A stretch of 64,000 nt of DNA, taken from assembly GCF_001427285.1 (NCBI RefSeq), contig NZ_LMFV01000061.1:66104-130103 (forward strand). Direction: 5' to 3'. Of this stretch, positions 37,286 to 48,200 are shown piece by piece. Numbering within the stretch: position 1 is the first letter of the stretch; each line of letters opens with the position of its first letter. A program made the translations under genes and the position numbers. The notes below the pieces were generated by a model. That model was not told the origin of the DNA. It did no database searches and worked only from the letters and a program-made list of their open reading frames with translations. The DNA is from Mesorhizobium sp. Root552. GTDB taxonomy: Bacteria > Pseudomonadota > Alphaproteobacteria > Rhizobiales > Rhizobiaceae.

Positions 37286-38145
37286 GCAGCTTTCTCCACT
37301 TCCCGCAACACATGGGCAAGCCCGGCGCGCCAGTCCGGTCGTTCTATCCCGAAAGTTTCTTTCAAAGAAGTACAGTCCAGTCTTGAGTTGGCAGGCCTGT
37401 GCGCAGGTGTCGGATAGGCCGAGGTCGGAATGTCGCGCACTTGGCAATGCAGCTTTGACTGCCGGAAAATCTCGCGTGCAAAGTCGGCCCAGGAGACATC
37501 GGGCGAGCCCGCGAAATGAAACGTGCCGTTCTTCCCGAATCCCAGTGCCATAGCTTGCGCCATTGTCAAAAGCGTCGCGGCAATATCTGCAGCAGGCGTC
37601 GGCCCTCCAATCTGGTCGGCGACTACATCAAGGGCATCACGCTGTGCGCCAAGACGCAGCATCGTCTTCACGAAATTGCCGCCATGAGCGGAAAATACCC
37701 ATGAGGTCCGCAGGATCGCAGATGAGCCGCCGGCTGCGACAACGCCGTTTTCGCCTGCCAGTTTGGTGCGCCCATACGCGTTGAGCGGGTTCGTCTTCTC
37801 ACCCGGCTTGCGTGGCTCGGAGCCGCTTCCGTCGAACACGTAGTCGGTCGAGATATGCAGGAACGGTATCTGCTTTTCGGCCGCCGCACGCGCCATCGCC
37901 GCCGGCGCATCTGCGTTGATAGTCCGCGCCAAATCTTCCTCGGCTTCGGCGCGATCCACTGCGGTGAAGGCAGCAGCGTTGATGACTGCATCGGCGCCAC
38001 TTTGGCCTATCATTGCCGCACAGCCGCCCGGATCGCCGAGGTCAGCCTCGCTACGCCCGAGGCACACCATTTCCCAACCATCGGGACGCTGGCGCCGCAG
38101 TTCCTGTGCGACCTGGCCGCTGCGGCCGAATACCAGCAACTTCAC
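37282..38145 (-). CDS. rfbD: dTDP-4-dehydrorhamnose reductase
   Basis: Last step of dTDP-L-rhamnose synthesis. It starts at a GTG (38145) overlapping the rfbB stop as GTGA, giving 287 residues beginning [16 protein letters not shown]. The SDR fold shows STDYVFDG and the catalytic YGRTK. The frame continues upstream into rfbB, but those residues are not family-like. Confidence 0.95.
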   Translation of the reverse strand: MKLLVFGRSGQVAQELRRQRPDGWEMVCLGRSEADLGDPGGCAAMIGQSGADAVINAAAFTAVDRAEAEEDLARTINADAPAAMARAAAEKQIPFLHISTDYVFDGSGSEPRKPGEKTNPLNAYGRTKLAGENGVVAAGGSSAILRTSWVFSAHGGNFVKTMLRLGAQRDALDVVADQIGGPTPAADIAATLLTMAQAMALGFGKNGTFHFAGSPDVSWADFAREIFRQSKLHCQVRDIPTSAYPTPAHRPANSRLDCTSLKETFGIERPDWRAGLAHVLREVEKAA

Positions 38146-39182
38146 GCGCGCAATCCCAGCCGCGCGCCAACGCCAGACCGGTTCTGGAGCGCACGCCACC
38201 ATGGCTCATTGTCCAGATACCAATCCACGGTTCGCGCAAGCCCTTCCTCGAGCGTCACCGAAGGGCGCCAGCCAAGCTCGGAACGAATGCGCTGCGGATC
38301 GATAGCGTAGCGTGCATCATGTCCGGGCCTGTCGGTGACGAAGGTGATCTGGTTGGCATAAGGCACAGCCTTTGGACGCTTCGCGTCAAGCAGGGCACAT
38401 ATGGCGGTCACAATATCGATGTTTCGCGCCTCGTTCTCGCCGCCGATATTGTAGCTGCGACCCGGCAAACCTTTCGACAGGACCGTCAGCAATGCATCTG
38501 CGTGATCCTCGACATAAAGCCAGTCCCGCACGTTCTCGCCCTTGCCGTAGACCGGGATCGACTTTCCCGCCAGCGCGTTCAGGATAACGACCGGTATAAG
38601 CTTTTCCGGGAAGTGGTAGGGACCGTAGTTGTTCGAGCAGTTGGTCAATAGCACCGGAAGGCCGTAGGTCTCTCCCCAGGCTCGAACCAAGTGGTCGCTT
38701 GCTGCCTTAGATGCAGAGTAAGGCGAGTTCGGCGAATAGGGCGTGTCTTCCGTAAACTCGCCGTCGGCGCCGAGGCTGCCATAGACTTCGTCGGTCGATA
38801 CATGGTGGAAACGGAAGCTTTCCGGCCGCCCCGCCTCGTGCCAATAGCCCCTTGCGGCTTCCAGCAAGGTGCAGGTGCCGGTAACGTTGGTCTCGATAAA
38901 GGTGATTGGCCCGTCAATCGAGCGGTCAACATGGCTTTCCGCCGCGAGGTGCAAAACCGCATCCGGCTTGTGGGCAGTGAAAATGCGATCCAGCGCCGGC
39001 CTGTTACGAATGTCGGCATGCTCGAAGGAGTAAGCTGGATTGCCGGCAACACTGGCCACGTTGTCGAGGCATGCGGCATAGGTGAGAGCATCCAGATTGA
39101 CCACATCATGGCCGCGGGCGATCGCGAGCCTCACCACCGCAGAACCGATAAACCCCGCTCCGCCCGTCACCAGAAGCTTCAT
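38142..39182 (-). CDS. rfbB: dTDP-glucose 4,6-dehydratase
   Basis: Converts dTDP-glucose to dTDP-4-keto-6-deoxyglucose. 346 residues with [22 protein letters not shown], the catalytic Thr-Asp-Glu in STDEVYG and YSASK. It overlaps rfbC by 4 bases and rfbD by 4 bases, so the block is tightly coupled. Confidence 0.97.
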   Translation of the reverse strand: MKLLVTGGAGFIGSAVVRLAIARGHDVVNLDALTYAACLDNVASVAGNPAYSFEHADIRNRPALDRIFTAHKPDAVLHLAAESHVDRSIDGPITFIETNVTGTCTLLEAARGYWHEAGRPESFRFHHVSTDEVYGSLGADGEFTEDTPYSPNSPYSASKAASDHLVRAWGETYGLPVLLTNCSNNYGPYHFPEKLIPVVILNALAGKSIPVYGKGENVRDWLYVEDHADALLTVLSKGLPGRSYNIGGENEARNIDIVTAICALLDAKRPKAVPYANQITFVTDRPGHDARYAIDPQRIRSELGWRPSVTLEEGLARTVDWYLDNEPWWRALQNRSGVGARLGLRA

Positions 39183-39754
39183 TGGCTTTTCCCCACTTCA
39201 AACGGGCTCTCAAACGCGGATAGAGGTTGAGCTGCCATATCCTTTTGCGACAGCACCGGCGGGCTTGATAGTCCCCAATCGATAGCCGCGCTGTTCCAAA
39301 GCACCGTACCATCACATTCCGGCGCATAGTGATCCGTGCACTTGTAGACGACTTCGGTATTGTCCTCGCGCGTGACAAAACCATGAAGGAACCCCGCTGG
39401 GATCCATAGCTGCCGGCCATTGTCGAAGCTCAGCTCCGCGCCGAACCAATGTCCGAAGGTGCTGCTGCCTCGCCTGATGTCTACGGCCACGTCGAACAGG
39501 CTGCCGCGTCCGCAGCGCACCAACTTGCCTTGCGCGTGCGGAGGGGACTGAAAGTGAAGCCCGCGCAGCGTACCCGCGCGATTGGACAAGGAATGGTTGT
39601 CCTGAACGAATTCGGGCAGTTCTACCCCATGTTCACGCAAAGCCCGCCGGTTCCAGCTCTCGCTGAAGAAGCCGCGTTCATCGGCAAACCGCCGCGGCGT
39701 CAGCACCAGCAATCCATCCAAAGGGGTTTTTTCAACTAACACTGTATACTCCAT
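39179..39754 (-). CDS. rfbC: dTDP-4-dehydrorhamnose 3,5-epimerase
   Basis: Cupin-fold epimerase, 191 residues from the ATG at 39754 ([15 protein letters not shown]). Active-site elements are visible: [18 protein letters not shown] with the catalytic His, [11 protein letters not shown] and PAGFLHGFV. First gene of the minus-strand run rfbCBDA-wzx-GT-wzy-GT; the promoter should be in 39755-40057. Confidence 0.95.
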   Translation of the reverse strand: MEYTVLVEKTPLDGLLVLTPRRFADERGFFSESWNRRALREHGVELPEFVQDNHSLSNRAGTLRGLHFQSPPHAQGKLVRCGRGSLFDVAVDIRRGSSTFGHWFGAELSFDNGRQLWIPAGFLHGFVTREDNTEVVYKCTDHYAPECDGTVLWNSAAIDWGLSSPPVLSQKDMAAQPLSAFESPFEVGKSQ

Positions 39755-40057
39755 CCAGTTCGACGCTTGCCCGAGGAGAGGCAGGTATCGCAAGTCCCCT
39801 TTTCGTACGAGTCCCGTCGATTTGCGAGTAGCCAGCTAGCCAGTATCGCATGGCAGTGGCGACAACATCATTGGATGAACCGCCCTGCTCTATCTGGAAG
39901 TATCTATAGAAGCCGAGCTGACGGCAGGAGTTTCGGGAACAGGCATCCGCTCTGGGTTGATCGAAATAATCCACAAACTACGGCTTTGCCGCGGCTTTAT
40001 CCACACATCCGCAACCGAAATCATAATTCCGTTAATCGGAACGGAGTGCATCGGCCA
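39755..40057. other. Divergent region between rfbC and the tail-fibre gene
   Basis: 303 bases without a supported gene. The reading frame of the tail-fibre protein extends through it to 39767, but the extension (His/Arg/Ser-rich, no homology pattern) is unlikely to be translated. The region is more AT-rich than its flanks and contains the hairpin at 40028-40045. No JUMPstart/ops element is seen. Confidence 0.5.
40028..40045 (+). promoter_or_regulatory. Hairpin over the ribosome-binding site of the tail-fibre gene
   Basis: TCCGTT-aatcgg-AACGGA is a perfect 6-bp stem whose right arm contains acggag, the only Shine-Dalgarno-like sequence before the ATG at 40058. Folding would hide it and could hold expression low. 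Confidence 0.35.
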
Positions 40058-41209
40058 ATGGAGAAAACAACCAACCTCGACCTGCCATACATCATGCCTT
40101 CTCAAGCCCAGAAGCATGTCACCCACAATGAAGCGTTATTGACGCTCGACGCTGTAGTCCAGCTTTCGGTTTACGACCGCGACCTGACCGAACCCTCTGG
40201 GGCAGAACAGGACGGCGAGCGCTACATCGTGGCGGACGGCGCAACGGGTGACTGGCAAGGTTGGGATGGCGCAATCGCCGCACGTATTGATGGTGGATGG
40301 CGCCGTATTCTGCCCGGAACAGGCTGGATCGCCTGGGTCGAGGACGAGGAAAGGTTCGTCTACCGCGGCGACGGTCAATGGCATCAACTCGGTGAAGCAT
40401 TGCCAGCGTTGCAGGATCTGGAATTGATCGGAATCGGCACGACCGCCGACGAGGCCAATCCCTTCGCAGCCAAACTCAACAAGGCGCTGTGGTCGGCGCG
40501 ATATGCAGGCGAAGGAGGCGACGGCAATCTGCGCTATACGATGAACAAGGAAGAACCGTCGGGAGTTCTATCGCTGCTCATGCAATCTGGCTGGTCAGGC
40601 CGTGCAGAAGTCGGTCTGGCTGGCGACGACGATCTTGCTATCAAGGTCTCGCCGGACGGCGCGAACTGGAAAGAGGCGCTTCGTATCGACCGCACCAGCG
40701 GCAAGGCGTCGTTCCCACAGACGCCTGCGTTTGCAGCACTGAGCAGCCTGACGGGCGCGAGCGGTGCGTTCGTACGCTTTTCGGGATCCAGTTCGGCGGT
40801 TATGCAACCGATCGTTGGTGCTGTTTCGCAGGCCGCCGGCCTACCGACAGGCGCGCTGATCGAGAGCGGCTTAAATTCCAATGGCGCATATATAAGGTGG
40901 GCTGACGGGACGCAGATCTGCAGTCAAGCCGGCTCCATCAACCCGACTATGGCCACCGCCTCCGGCGCGCTTTTTTCCAACGACGAAGCCGGTCAATATG
41001 TGTGGACCTTTCCCGCCGCGTTTGTCGCAATTCCCACCATGAGTTCCGGTGTGAGCAGGGCGACTTTTGACTCCCGACGCGTCTTCATCACTTACAACGG
41101 CGATAATCCTGTCACCGCCACCCAGGCGAAACTGTCCTTTGCATCAACAACATCAGCCCCGTCCCTTGGGCTTCGGCTCCACGCGGTTGCATTCGGGAGG
41201 TGGTTCTAA
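40058..41209 (+). CDS. DUF2793 phage tail-fibre-like protein
   Basis: 383 residues from ATG 40058. The N-terminal 110 residues are the DUF2793 module (NLDLPYIMPSQAQKHVTHNEAL, DGERYIVADGATGDWQGWDGAIAARIDGGWRRI, GWIAWVEDEERFVYRGDGQW), seen at the N-terminus of many alphaproteobacterial phage tail fibres. The C-terminus (NGAYIRWADGTQICSQAG...YVWTFPAAFVAIPTM...LGLRLHAVAFGRWF) is a typical receptor-binding tip of prophage fibres. It is the first of three genes; the stop overlaps the next start as TAATG. No capsid, terminase or lysis gene is nearby. Confidence 0.85.
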   Translation: MEKTTNLDLPYIMPSQAQKHVTHNEALLTLDAVVQLSVYDRDLTEPSGAEQDGERYIVADGATGDWQGWDGAIAARIDGGWRRILPGTGWIAWVEDEERFVYRGDGQWHQLGEALPALQDLELIGIGTTADEANPFAAKLNKALWSARYAGEGGDGNLRYTMNKEEPSGVLSLLMQSGWSGRAEVGLAGDDDLAIKVSPDGANWKEALRIDRTSGKASFPQTPAFAALSSLTGASGAFVRFSGSSSAVMQPIVGAVSQAAGLPTGALIESGLNSNGAYIRWADGTQICSQAGSINPTMATASGALFSNDEAGQYVWTFPAAFVAIPTMSSGVSRATFDSRRVFITYNGDNPVTATQAKLSFASTTSAPSLGLRLHAVAFGRWF

Positions 41210-41514
41210 TGCAAATTTCCTTGTGTCCAGTACGGTGCGACGAAACGCTCTCAGTAATCAAGAGCGGTGAGGTTCTCGTCATCAATGGCGACAGGATCGA
41301 CCTTTCGGCTTTACCCGAAGGAGCCTCCCTGCCGGCCTTCGCAATCGGCAATTCGTGGATGGTAGGCAACGTGCAGCGCGTTGACGGCGCACTCCATCTC
41401 ACCTTGCTTTTGCCGCATGGCTCAAACCCGAGCGAAGCGACCGCTTTTCCGGCGCCCCTCGACAACCCGCCCGACGGCGAACTGAAACTTCCGCAAGACA
41501 TGATGGAGGCGTGA
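41209..41514 (+). CDS. Small phage-type protein downstream of the tail fibre
   Basis: 101 residues, start ATG overlapping the tail-fibre stop by one base. The sequence MQISLCPVRCDETLSVIKSGEVLVINGDRIDLSALPEG, then GNVQRVDGALHLTLLLPHG, resembles short beta-rich proteins that follow tail fibre genes in rhizobial prophages. Function unknown; a fibre chaperone or baseplate accessory is possible. It is 3 bases from the next gene. Confidence 0.7.
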   Translation: MQISLCPVRCDETLSVIKSGEVLVINGDRIDLSALPEGASLPAFAIGNSWMVGNVQRVDGALHLTLLLPHGSNPSEATAFPAPLDNPPDGELKLPQDMMEA

Positions 41515-41517
41515 TCC

Positions 41518-41835
41518 ATGGCTCAGATCGACTGGTCGCGGATGGTGACCGCAGATATGAAAACCGAGCAGGCACGTAAGGAAGCAACTGCGCGCCTGCA
41601 TTATGCCGTTCAGGATCATCTGGACAAGGAAGCCCGATGGCACGGCTACCAGGACAGTTCGACCCTCGCCTCATATTCCGGCTCCGCCATACCGAAATGG
41701 CGGGCCGAGGCAATGGCCTTCATCGCTTGGCGCGACAACGTTTGGCTTTCCGTGCAGAAGGCGGCAGAGGGAAGGATCACGCACGATCCGGATGCTCTTA
41801 TTGCAGAACTGCCGCCAATGACGTGGCCGTCATAA
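41518..41835 (+). CDS. Small tail-fibre-accessory-like protein
   Basis: 105 residues, soluble and helical (DWSRMVTADMKTEQARKEATARLHYAVQDHLDKEARWHGYQ; MAFIAWRDNVWLSVQKAAEGRI). The pattern of a charged helical start followed by a Trp-containing second half (residues 65-90) matches small proteins next to tail fibres in temperate phages, but I cannot name the family. Third and last gene of the cassette; it converges with the LpsL-type epimerase gene. Confidence 0.65.
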   Translation: MAQIDWSRMVTADMKTEQARKEATARLHYAVQDHLDKEARWHGYQDSSTLASYSGSAIPKWRAEAMAFIAWRDNVWLSVQKAAEGRITHDPDALIAELPPMTWPS

Positions 41836-41848
41836 GCTTGGTGGTTCG

Positions 41849-42880
41849 TCAGGCCTGAGGCTTGCCATAGAAGTCGAGATACCAATCGACAAAACGGCGA
41901 ACTCCCACGGCTACCGGCGTTGATGGCTTGTAGCCCAGTTGCGAGACGAGATCGCTGACATCTGCGAAGGTGTCAGGCACGTCGCCGGGCTGCAATGGCA
42001 GAAGTTTCCTCTCTGCCTTGCGGCCCAGCGCCTCCTCCAGTGCGGAGATGTATTCGCTCAGCCGGACGGGGTTGTTGTTGCCTATGTTGTAGATGCGAAA
42101 CGGTGCCCGGCTTGTTGCCGGGTCAGGATTGTCGCCATCCCAGTCGGGGTTCGGCTGGGCCACAGCATCGCTGGCCCGAATGACGCCTTCTGCAATGTCG
42201 TCGACATAGGTGAAATCGCGCGTGTGATTGCCATTGTTGAAAACAGAGATCGGCTTGCCTTCCAGGATGGCTTTCGTGAACAGGAACAGCGCCATATCCG
42301 GTCGGCCCCACGGTCCGTAGACGGTGAAGAAGCGCAATCCGGTCGTCGGCAGGTTGAACAGGTTCGAGTAGCTGTGCGCCATCAACTCGTTGGCGCGCTT
42401 GGTCGCCGCATAAAACTGCAACGGATGATCTGCAACGCCGTGCTCGTTGAATGGCATCTTCGTATTCGCACCATAGACGCTCGACGTCGACGCATATGTA
42501 AGGTGCCCAACGCCGGTATGCCGGCAGGCCTCTAGAATGTTGGTGAAGGCAATGATGTTGCTCTCAACATAGGAATGCGGATTTTCCAGGCTGTAGCGAA
42601 CGCCGGCCTGCGCGGCCAGATTGATAACCCGATCGAATTTGTTGTCGGCAAAGCACTTCTCGACCGCTGCGCGGTCGGCAAGATTGGCACGAACGAAACC
42701 GTAGCTGCCGCCCTGATTTCCGGCTGCCTCTTCCAGAAGCGCGAGGCGCGATTCCTTCAGTTTTGGGTCGTAGTAGTCGTTGACCACATCAAAGCCGACA
42801 ACATCGTCTCCTCGCTCGATGAGTCTTCGTGCGACATGGAAACCGATGAAGCCAGCGTTGCCGGTAACAAGAACCCTCAT
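41849..42880 (-). CDS. lpsL: UDP-glucuronate 4-epimerase-type SDR
   Basis: Extended SDR, 343 residues, close to LpsL/CapI enzymes that interconvert UDP-GlcA and UDP-GalA. It has GNAGFIG (7-13, Asn where many have Gly), [36 protein letters not shown], the catalytic YAATK and [15 protein letters not shown]. The AAQAGVRYS...NPxxYxxSN pattern is characteristic of this group. It would use UDP-GlcA from Ugd. Not linked to the cassette, which converges on it. Confidence 0.88.
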   Translation of the reverse strand: MRVLVTGNAGFIGFHVARRLIERGDDVVGFDVVNDYYDPKLKESRLALLEEAAGNQGGSYGFVRANLADRAAVEKCFADNKFDRVINLAAQAGVRYSLENPHSYVESNIIAFTNILEACRHTGVGHLTYASTSSVYGANTKMPFNEHGVADHPLQFYAATKRANELMAHSYSNLFNLPTTGLRFFTVYGPWGRPDMALFLFTKAILEGKPISVFNNGNHTRDFTYVDDIAEGVIRASDAVAQPNPDWDGDNPDPATSRAPFRIYNIGNNNPVRLSEYISALEEALGRKAERKLLPLQPGDVPDTFADVSDLVSQLGYKPSTPVAVGVRRFVDWYLDFYGKPQA

Positions 42881-43010
42881 GGGGTACAGCTCCTTTTTGG
42901 ATGATGCGGATAGGTGGCGCGGGCCGAACGGTAAACGGTGTTAGCCCTGTCCGCACAGAAGCTGTTCACAGTCAGCAGGTTGTTTGTTTAAGCCGGTCGC
43001 CTGAACTCCC

Positions 43011-44993
43011 TCATGCGACAGGCTTGCGGTGGGACGGAGGCTTCTTGGCCCCCTTGCCTTCTATTTCGATACCGACACTGGCAGACGCGATTGCCGGACC
43101 GACAGGCGTATATTCCGGCACGATATGGTTGAGCAGCTCGACAGCGCGGACCTGGTCCTCGTTGGCAATTACGCCTTCCAGCATTGCCAGCGTCTTATGC
43201 AGGACATCCTTGTCGATGACACGCGGCGAGGCCACGAAATAGGGTACATCCGGGTCTTTCTGGTTGACCTCCGAGGGGTCGAAAAGCTCTTCGTAGAGCT
43301 TTTCGCCCGGGCGAAGACCGGTAAAGACGATCTCGATATCGGAGTGCGGCCGGAAACCGGCCAACTGGATCATTCGTTCTGCCAGATCGATGATCTTCAC
43401 CGGCTTTCCCATGTCCAGAACCATGATATCCCCTCGCCTGCTGCCGATATGTGCGGCAGAGGCGTTGAGCACCAGGCAGACGGCTTCCGGGATCGTCATG
43501 AAAAACCGTACGATCTCGGGGTGAGTTACCGTGACCGGGCCACCAGCCATGATCTGCTTCTGGAAGCGTGGCACGACAGAGCCATTCGAGCCAAGGACGT
43601 TGCCAAACCGTACGGTCGTGAACAGGGTTGACTGCGACGTGACGTCCAGGGCCTGACAATAGGCCTCGGCCGCGCGCTTGGTTGCGCCCATCACATTGGT
43701 CGGGTTCACCGCCTTGTCGGTCGAGATCATGACGAAATGCTCAACGCCATGACGCACGGCTGCATCGGCCACGTTGCGCGTGCCGAGCAGATTGGTCTTG
43801 ATGCCCTCGACCGCGTTGTTTTCGACCATTGGAACATGCTTCAACGCGGCCGCGTGAAAGACCAGCTTGGGATGGAAGCGCGCAAAGACGTTCGCAACCC
43901 GGCCGCGGTCGCGGACGTTCACCAAAGCAGTCACCACATTCAGCTTCGGATAGTTCTCGCGAATTTCCATATCCAGCTTGTAGAGATGGAATTCGGAACT
44001 ATCGGTCAGGATCAGCATATCCGGACGATATTCCGCTATCTGGCGGCATAGCTCCGAGCCGATCGAACCGCCAGCGCCAGTAACAAGGACAATCCTGCCG
44101 CTGACCATGCGCGCCACGCCCTCAAGATCGGCGGTGATTTCGGGGCGGCCAAGGAGATCGCCGAGATCGATGGTTTTAGGCTGGAGAATCGATTGGCTGG
44201 TCAGAAGGGAGGTTCCCCTGAAGTCGGGAATGCGGGAGGCCTTGATGCGCATACGCCCGCATTTTTCCACCACCTCGGCGAGATGCTGACGGTCGGGCTG
44301 CATTTCGGTGTCGATCAGCTCCGAAACCACGATCCCCTTTTTCTTCAGGCGCATCACGATCGCTTCGAACTGGGTGAAATCGCCAAGCACTTTCACGCCC
44401 TGCACGGTGCGCGCTTGGTTGAGCACCTTGTCGTCAACGATACCGACAATGTTGAACTCGCTCGCGGCTCCGCGCCGGTTCGCCCGGATAAAACTTTCCG
44501 CGTTGTCGGTCAGGCCGTACAACAGAACGTCGTGGACGTTCACTAGCGGCGATGCCTCCGAACCGCGTAGCGAAAACAGGGAGTGCTCCATCGCCAGGCG
44601 ATAGCTGAGGCGCGTCAAGGACAGTCCTATGACCAGATAGACGAAGGTAAGCACGGGCACCGAGCGGGGTACATTCATCCCGCGCGACGTGAGGAACGCG
44701 GCTACCGTATAAGCTGCGACCGATGCCAGGCTTACCTTGAGGATCGTGAAGATGTCGGGGATCGAGACATAGCGCCACGAGCCCCGCTGCATTGAGAACA
44801 GCCAGAAAAACAGCAGGAAAATCCCGGAGAACGCAAAGGTCTTCTCTTCAAGCTCAGGCACCGTGTAGAAAAGCCTGCTGCCGAAGACCGTGAAGTAAGC
44901 CAGGAAGAGCGCCGCTGCAGCCGATAGTACGTCAAGCAGTGAGCCACCGAGCCGCCAGAGCCGGGTCCCGTTGAGGGCGTCACCTAGCACCAT
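43011..44993 (-). CDS. FlaA1/WbpM/CapD-type UDP-HexNAc dehydratase, membrane-bound
   Basis: 660 residues from ATG 44993, which has aaggag upstream. The N-terminus has four membrane segments (about residues 10-130), then a CoA-binding-like Rossmann domain (VLLYGLTDNAESFIRAN), then the catalytic SDR domain with VTGAGGSIGSELCRQI, DSSEFHLYKLDMEI, AALKHVPMVE and STDKAVNPTNVMGATKR (Met replaces the Tyr of the YxxxK motif, as in WbpM). It makes a UDP-4-keto-6-deoxy-HexNAc for QuiNAc/FucNAc-type residues. It lies 130 bases upstream of lpsL and is probably co-transcribed. An in-frame extension upstream to 45047 is less likely. Confidence 0.93.
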   Translation of the reverse strand: MVLGDALNGTRLWRLGGSLLDVLSAAAALFLAYFTVFGSRLFYTVPELEEKTFAFSGIFLLFFWLFSMQRGSWRYVSIPDIFTILKVSLASVAAYTVAAFLTSRGMNVPRSVPVLTFVYLVIGLSLTRLSYRLAMEHSLFSLRGSEASPLVNVHDVLLYGLTDNAESFIRANRRGAASEFNIVGIVDDKVLNQARTVQGVKVLGDFTQFEAIVMRLKKKGIVVSELIDTEMQPDRQHLAEVVEKCGRMRIKASRIPDFRGTSLLTSQSILQPKTIDLGDLLGRPEITADLEGVARMVSGRIVLVTGAGGSIGSELCRQIAEYRPDMLILTDSSEFHLYKLDMEIRENYPKLNVVTALVNVRDRGRVANVFARFHPKLVFHAAALKHVPMVENNAVEGIKTNLLGTRNVADAAVRHGVEHFVMISTDKAVNPTNVMGATKRAAEAYCQALDVTSQSTLFTTVRFGNVLGSNGSVVPRFQKQIMAGGPVTVTHPEIVRFFMTIPEAVCLVLNASAAHIGSRRGDIMVLDMGKPVKIIDLAERMIQLAGFRPHSDIEIVFTGLRPGEKLYEELFDPSEVNQKDPDVPYFVASPRVIDKDVLHKTLAMLEGVIANEDQVRAVELLNHIVPEYTPVGPAIASASVGIEIEGKGAKKPPSHRKPVA

Positions 44994-45258
44994 CTGATTC
45001 CCGAACTCCTTCGTTGCACTTCTATCGCTGCAACGCGCTCGCATCAATAAAGACTATTCGCGACGGGTTCCCGTTCTGCGAGAAACGAACCGGGAAATGC
45101 CATTAGGTTAGAATTCAATCTTCAGCATCGACATGACCGATGGCTGATCGCCGTCGCCAAATTGCGGGAATCAATCCCCTCTCGACCTGATGCATCGATC
45201 ATTTTTGCGGCAACAGAGTGGCAGGGCGGCCCATCGTAACATCGCTCCGCTAGGAAGG

Positions 45259-48200
45259 TCAGCTTGCCTCGCGCATTGCCTCGGCAGCTTGCAGGTCGAC
45301 CGAAACAAGCTGGCTGACGCCTTGCTCGGCCATGGTCACGCCAAACAGGCGGTCCATGCGCGCCATGGTGATGGGGTTGTGGGTGATGACCACAAAGCGC
45401 GTTTCAGTAGACGCGGACATCTCATCCATCAGGTTGCAGAAGCGTTCGACATTGTGATCGTCGAGCGGTGCATCGACTTCATCGAGCACGCAGATCGGCG
45501 CCGGATTGGTCAGGAACACCGCAAAGATCAGCGACATCGCCGTCAACGCCTGCTCGCCACCCGAAAGCAGCGTCATAGTCTGCGGCTTCTTGCCCGGCGG
45601 TCGGGCGAGGATTTCCAGACCCGCCTCAAGCGGATCTTCGGATTCGATCAGTTGCAATTCGGCGGTGCCACCGCCGAAGAGATGCGAAAACAGCCTCTGG
45701 AAATGGCCGTTGACGAGCTCGAAAGCGGCAAGCAGGCGCTCGCGGCCCTCGCGGTTCAGGCTCTGGATGGCCTGCCTCAGTTTGCGGATCGCTTCGATGA
45801 TGTCTTCGCGTTCGGATACAATTGCTTCGAGGCGCTCGGACAGTTCCTTCTGCTCTTCTTCGGCGCGAAGATTGACAGCGCCCAGCCGTTCGCGCTCGAT
45901 CTTGAGCCGCTCCAGCGTTCGCTCGATTTCACCCATATCCGGCATCGGACTGTCGGCTTCCAGGCCGGTGTGCTTGATGACCAGATGCGGCGGTGTGTTC
46001 AGCGCCTCCTGGATACGCGCCTCGACCTCTTGCCGGCGGTCGTCGGCAGCCGTCAGGCGCTCCTCGGCGCGGGCGCGGGCCTCGCGCGCTTCGGCCAACC
46101 CCTGGATCGCAGCGGTCGCTGCCTTGTCGAGTTCGGCCTGCTTGTTCTCCGCATCCTGCAAGCGGTCGCTCGCCGCCATCCGCAGCGCCTCGGCTTCGGA
46201 CAATTGGGTGAGCAAAGACCGGCGGCGCGCGTCAAGCTCGTCTGGAGCATCGGCCAGTTTCTCGCGCTCCTCCATCGCCTCGGCCTTGCGTTCACCGAGA
46301 GCCGCGATCTGAGCGGATGCATTTTCTGCCCGCATCAACCAGTTGCGGCGCTCGCCTTCAATGGCCTGTAGCCGACGGGTGCGGGCCTCGGCTTCGCGGC
46401 TAAGTCCGTCGTGCACAGCGCGGGCGTCGGCAAGTGCTGCCCTGTCACCCGAGACATGCGATGCGGCCTGCTCCAGCCGCAATTGGAGATCGCCCAGGTC
46501 AGGCGCGTCACGCAGCAGAGCTTCCGATTCTGCGAGCAAAGCAGCAGCAGCTTCGTGCTCCTCCATGACGCGTGAGCGCGCATCTGCGAGCGCCTCGCGC
46601 CGACTGGAGAGTTCGCCTGCCGCCTTTTCGGCCGTAGCGAGCGCGGTCTTCGCGCCGTCCAGCCCCTGCTGGGCTTCGCGCAAGGCCTGCCTTGTCGAAC
46701 GCTCGGACTCTGTGCTCTGGCGGATTGCCGCCTCCGCCCGGGCAAGCGTCTCTTCCGCCGCCCGCACGATACGAGTAGCGGCCACTGCCTCGGCGTCCAG
46801 TTCGGCGAGCCGGTTCTTCTGTGCAAGGCGCAATGCCGCAGCAGTCGGAGCGTCCGCGCTGGCGGTCAGGCCGTCCCAGCGCCACAGCGCTCCCTCGCGA
46901 CTGACAAGACGCTGGCCGGGGGCGAGCAATGACTGCAGCCGGGCACCATCAGCCGCTTCGACGATACCGACCTGCGCCAACCTGCGCGCCAACTGCTGCG
47001 GCGCGCGCACCACGCTTGCAAGACTTCGCACGCCTGTGGGAAGCGCAGGATCACCGGCTTGCGGTTCGCTCCCGCCCCAATGCACCGGCGCGCTGCGCTC
47101 CAAGGGCACGTCCAGGTCCTCGCCAAGGGCAGCACCCAGCGCCGTCTCGAAGCCGCGCTCGACATTCAGTTGCTCAAGCACCGCCGGAAACAGGTCGCCG
47201 CTCGCCGCATTGAGTATCTTTGCCAAGGTGCGCGCTTCGGTCTCGATGCGTGCCAGTTCCGCCTTGGCATCCTGCAACGGGCCGCGCGCCCGACCTTCAG
47301 CTTCCCGGGCCTCCGTCACCGCCTGTTCGGCGGCCTCGACCGCAGCCTCAGCCTCTTCGAGCAAGCCAGCCGCCTGCTCCACCAGTTCCCGTTTTTCCGC
47401 CGGATCTGCCAAACCGGAGATGCGGGCACCGATCTCGGACAGCTCGCGATCCATCTCTGCAAGCTGGCGGGCAAAGCGGTCTCGGCGCTCGCCAGTTTCG
47501 CGCAGAGTCCGTTCGACCTGGTTGCGCGATGCCGCGGCATCCGCACGCTCTGCGGTCAATGCCGCAAGATTGGCCTCGCTCGCAGCGAGCGTAGCCGCAG
47601 CCTGTTCGAATGCCGACCGCGTCACCGCTTCACGCTCGGCGGCATTAGCGTTTTCCGAATTCAGCCCGGCTTCTTCTTCCGTCAGACGTTCCAGGACATC
47701 GGCATTGTCGCGCACCATGCGCTCCTCACGCACGATGTCTGCATCGAGCTGTTCCAGCCTGCGGTCAAGCTCGGACTGGCGCGAGCGAATGCGCCCCGCT
47801 TCTTCCTCGATCTGCGACTTGGCGATGGAAAGCCGCTGGAACACTGCGGCGGCGGCGGCCTCCGCCTCGCGCAGTTCCGGAAGCTTGTGCGCGCCGACAG
47901 CCTGATCCTTGGCGGCATTCATCTGCGTGGCGGCTCGCTCGCCAACCAGAGAGGTCGCAACGGCAAGCGCAGAGCGCGCCTCGCCTTCCTGTATCTTGGC
48001 AACGGTCCAGCGAAGATGCAGCAGTGTAGCCTCGGCCTTGCGAATATCCGCCGAAAGGTTCTTGAACCGGGACGCCTGGCGCGCTTGCCGCTTGAGGTTT
48101 TCGATCTGGCCTTCAAGCTCGCCGACTACGTCATCCAGCCGTTCAAGGTTCTGTTCGGCTGCCTTGAGCCGCAACTCCGCCTCGTGGCGGCGGGTGTGAA

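Noticed and set aside
39767..40057. 97-residue N-terminal extension of the tail-fibre protein
   Set aside because: Composition is not protein-like and DUF2793 begins at once after the ATG at 40058.
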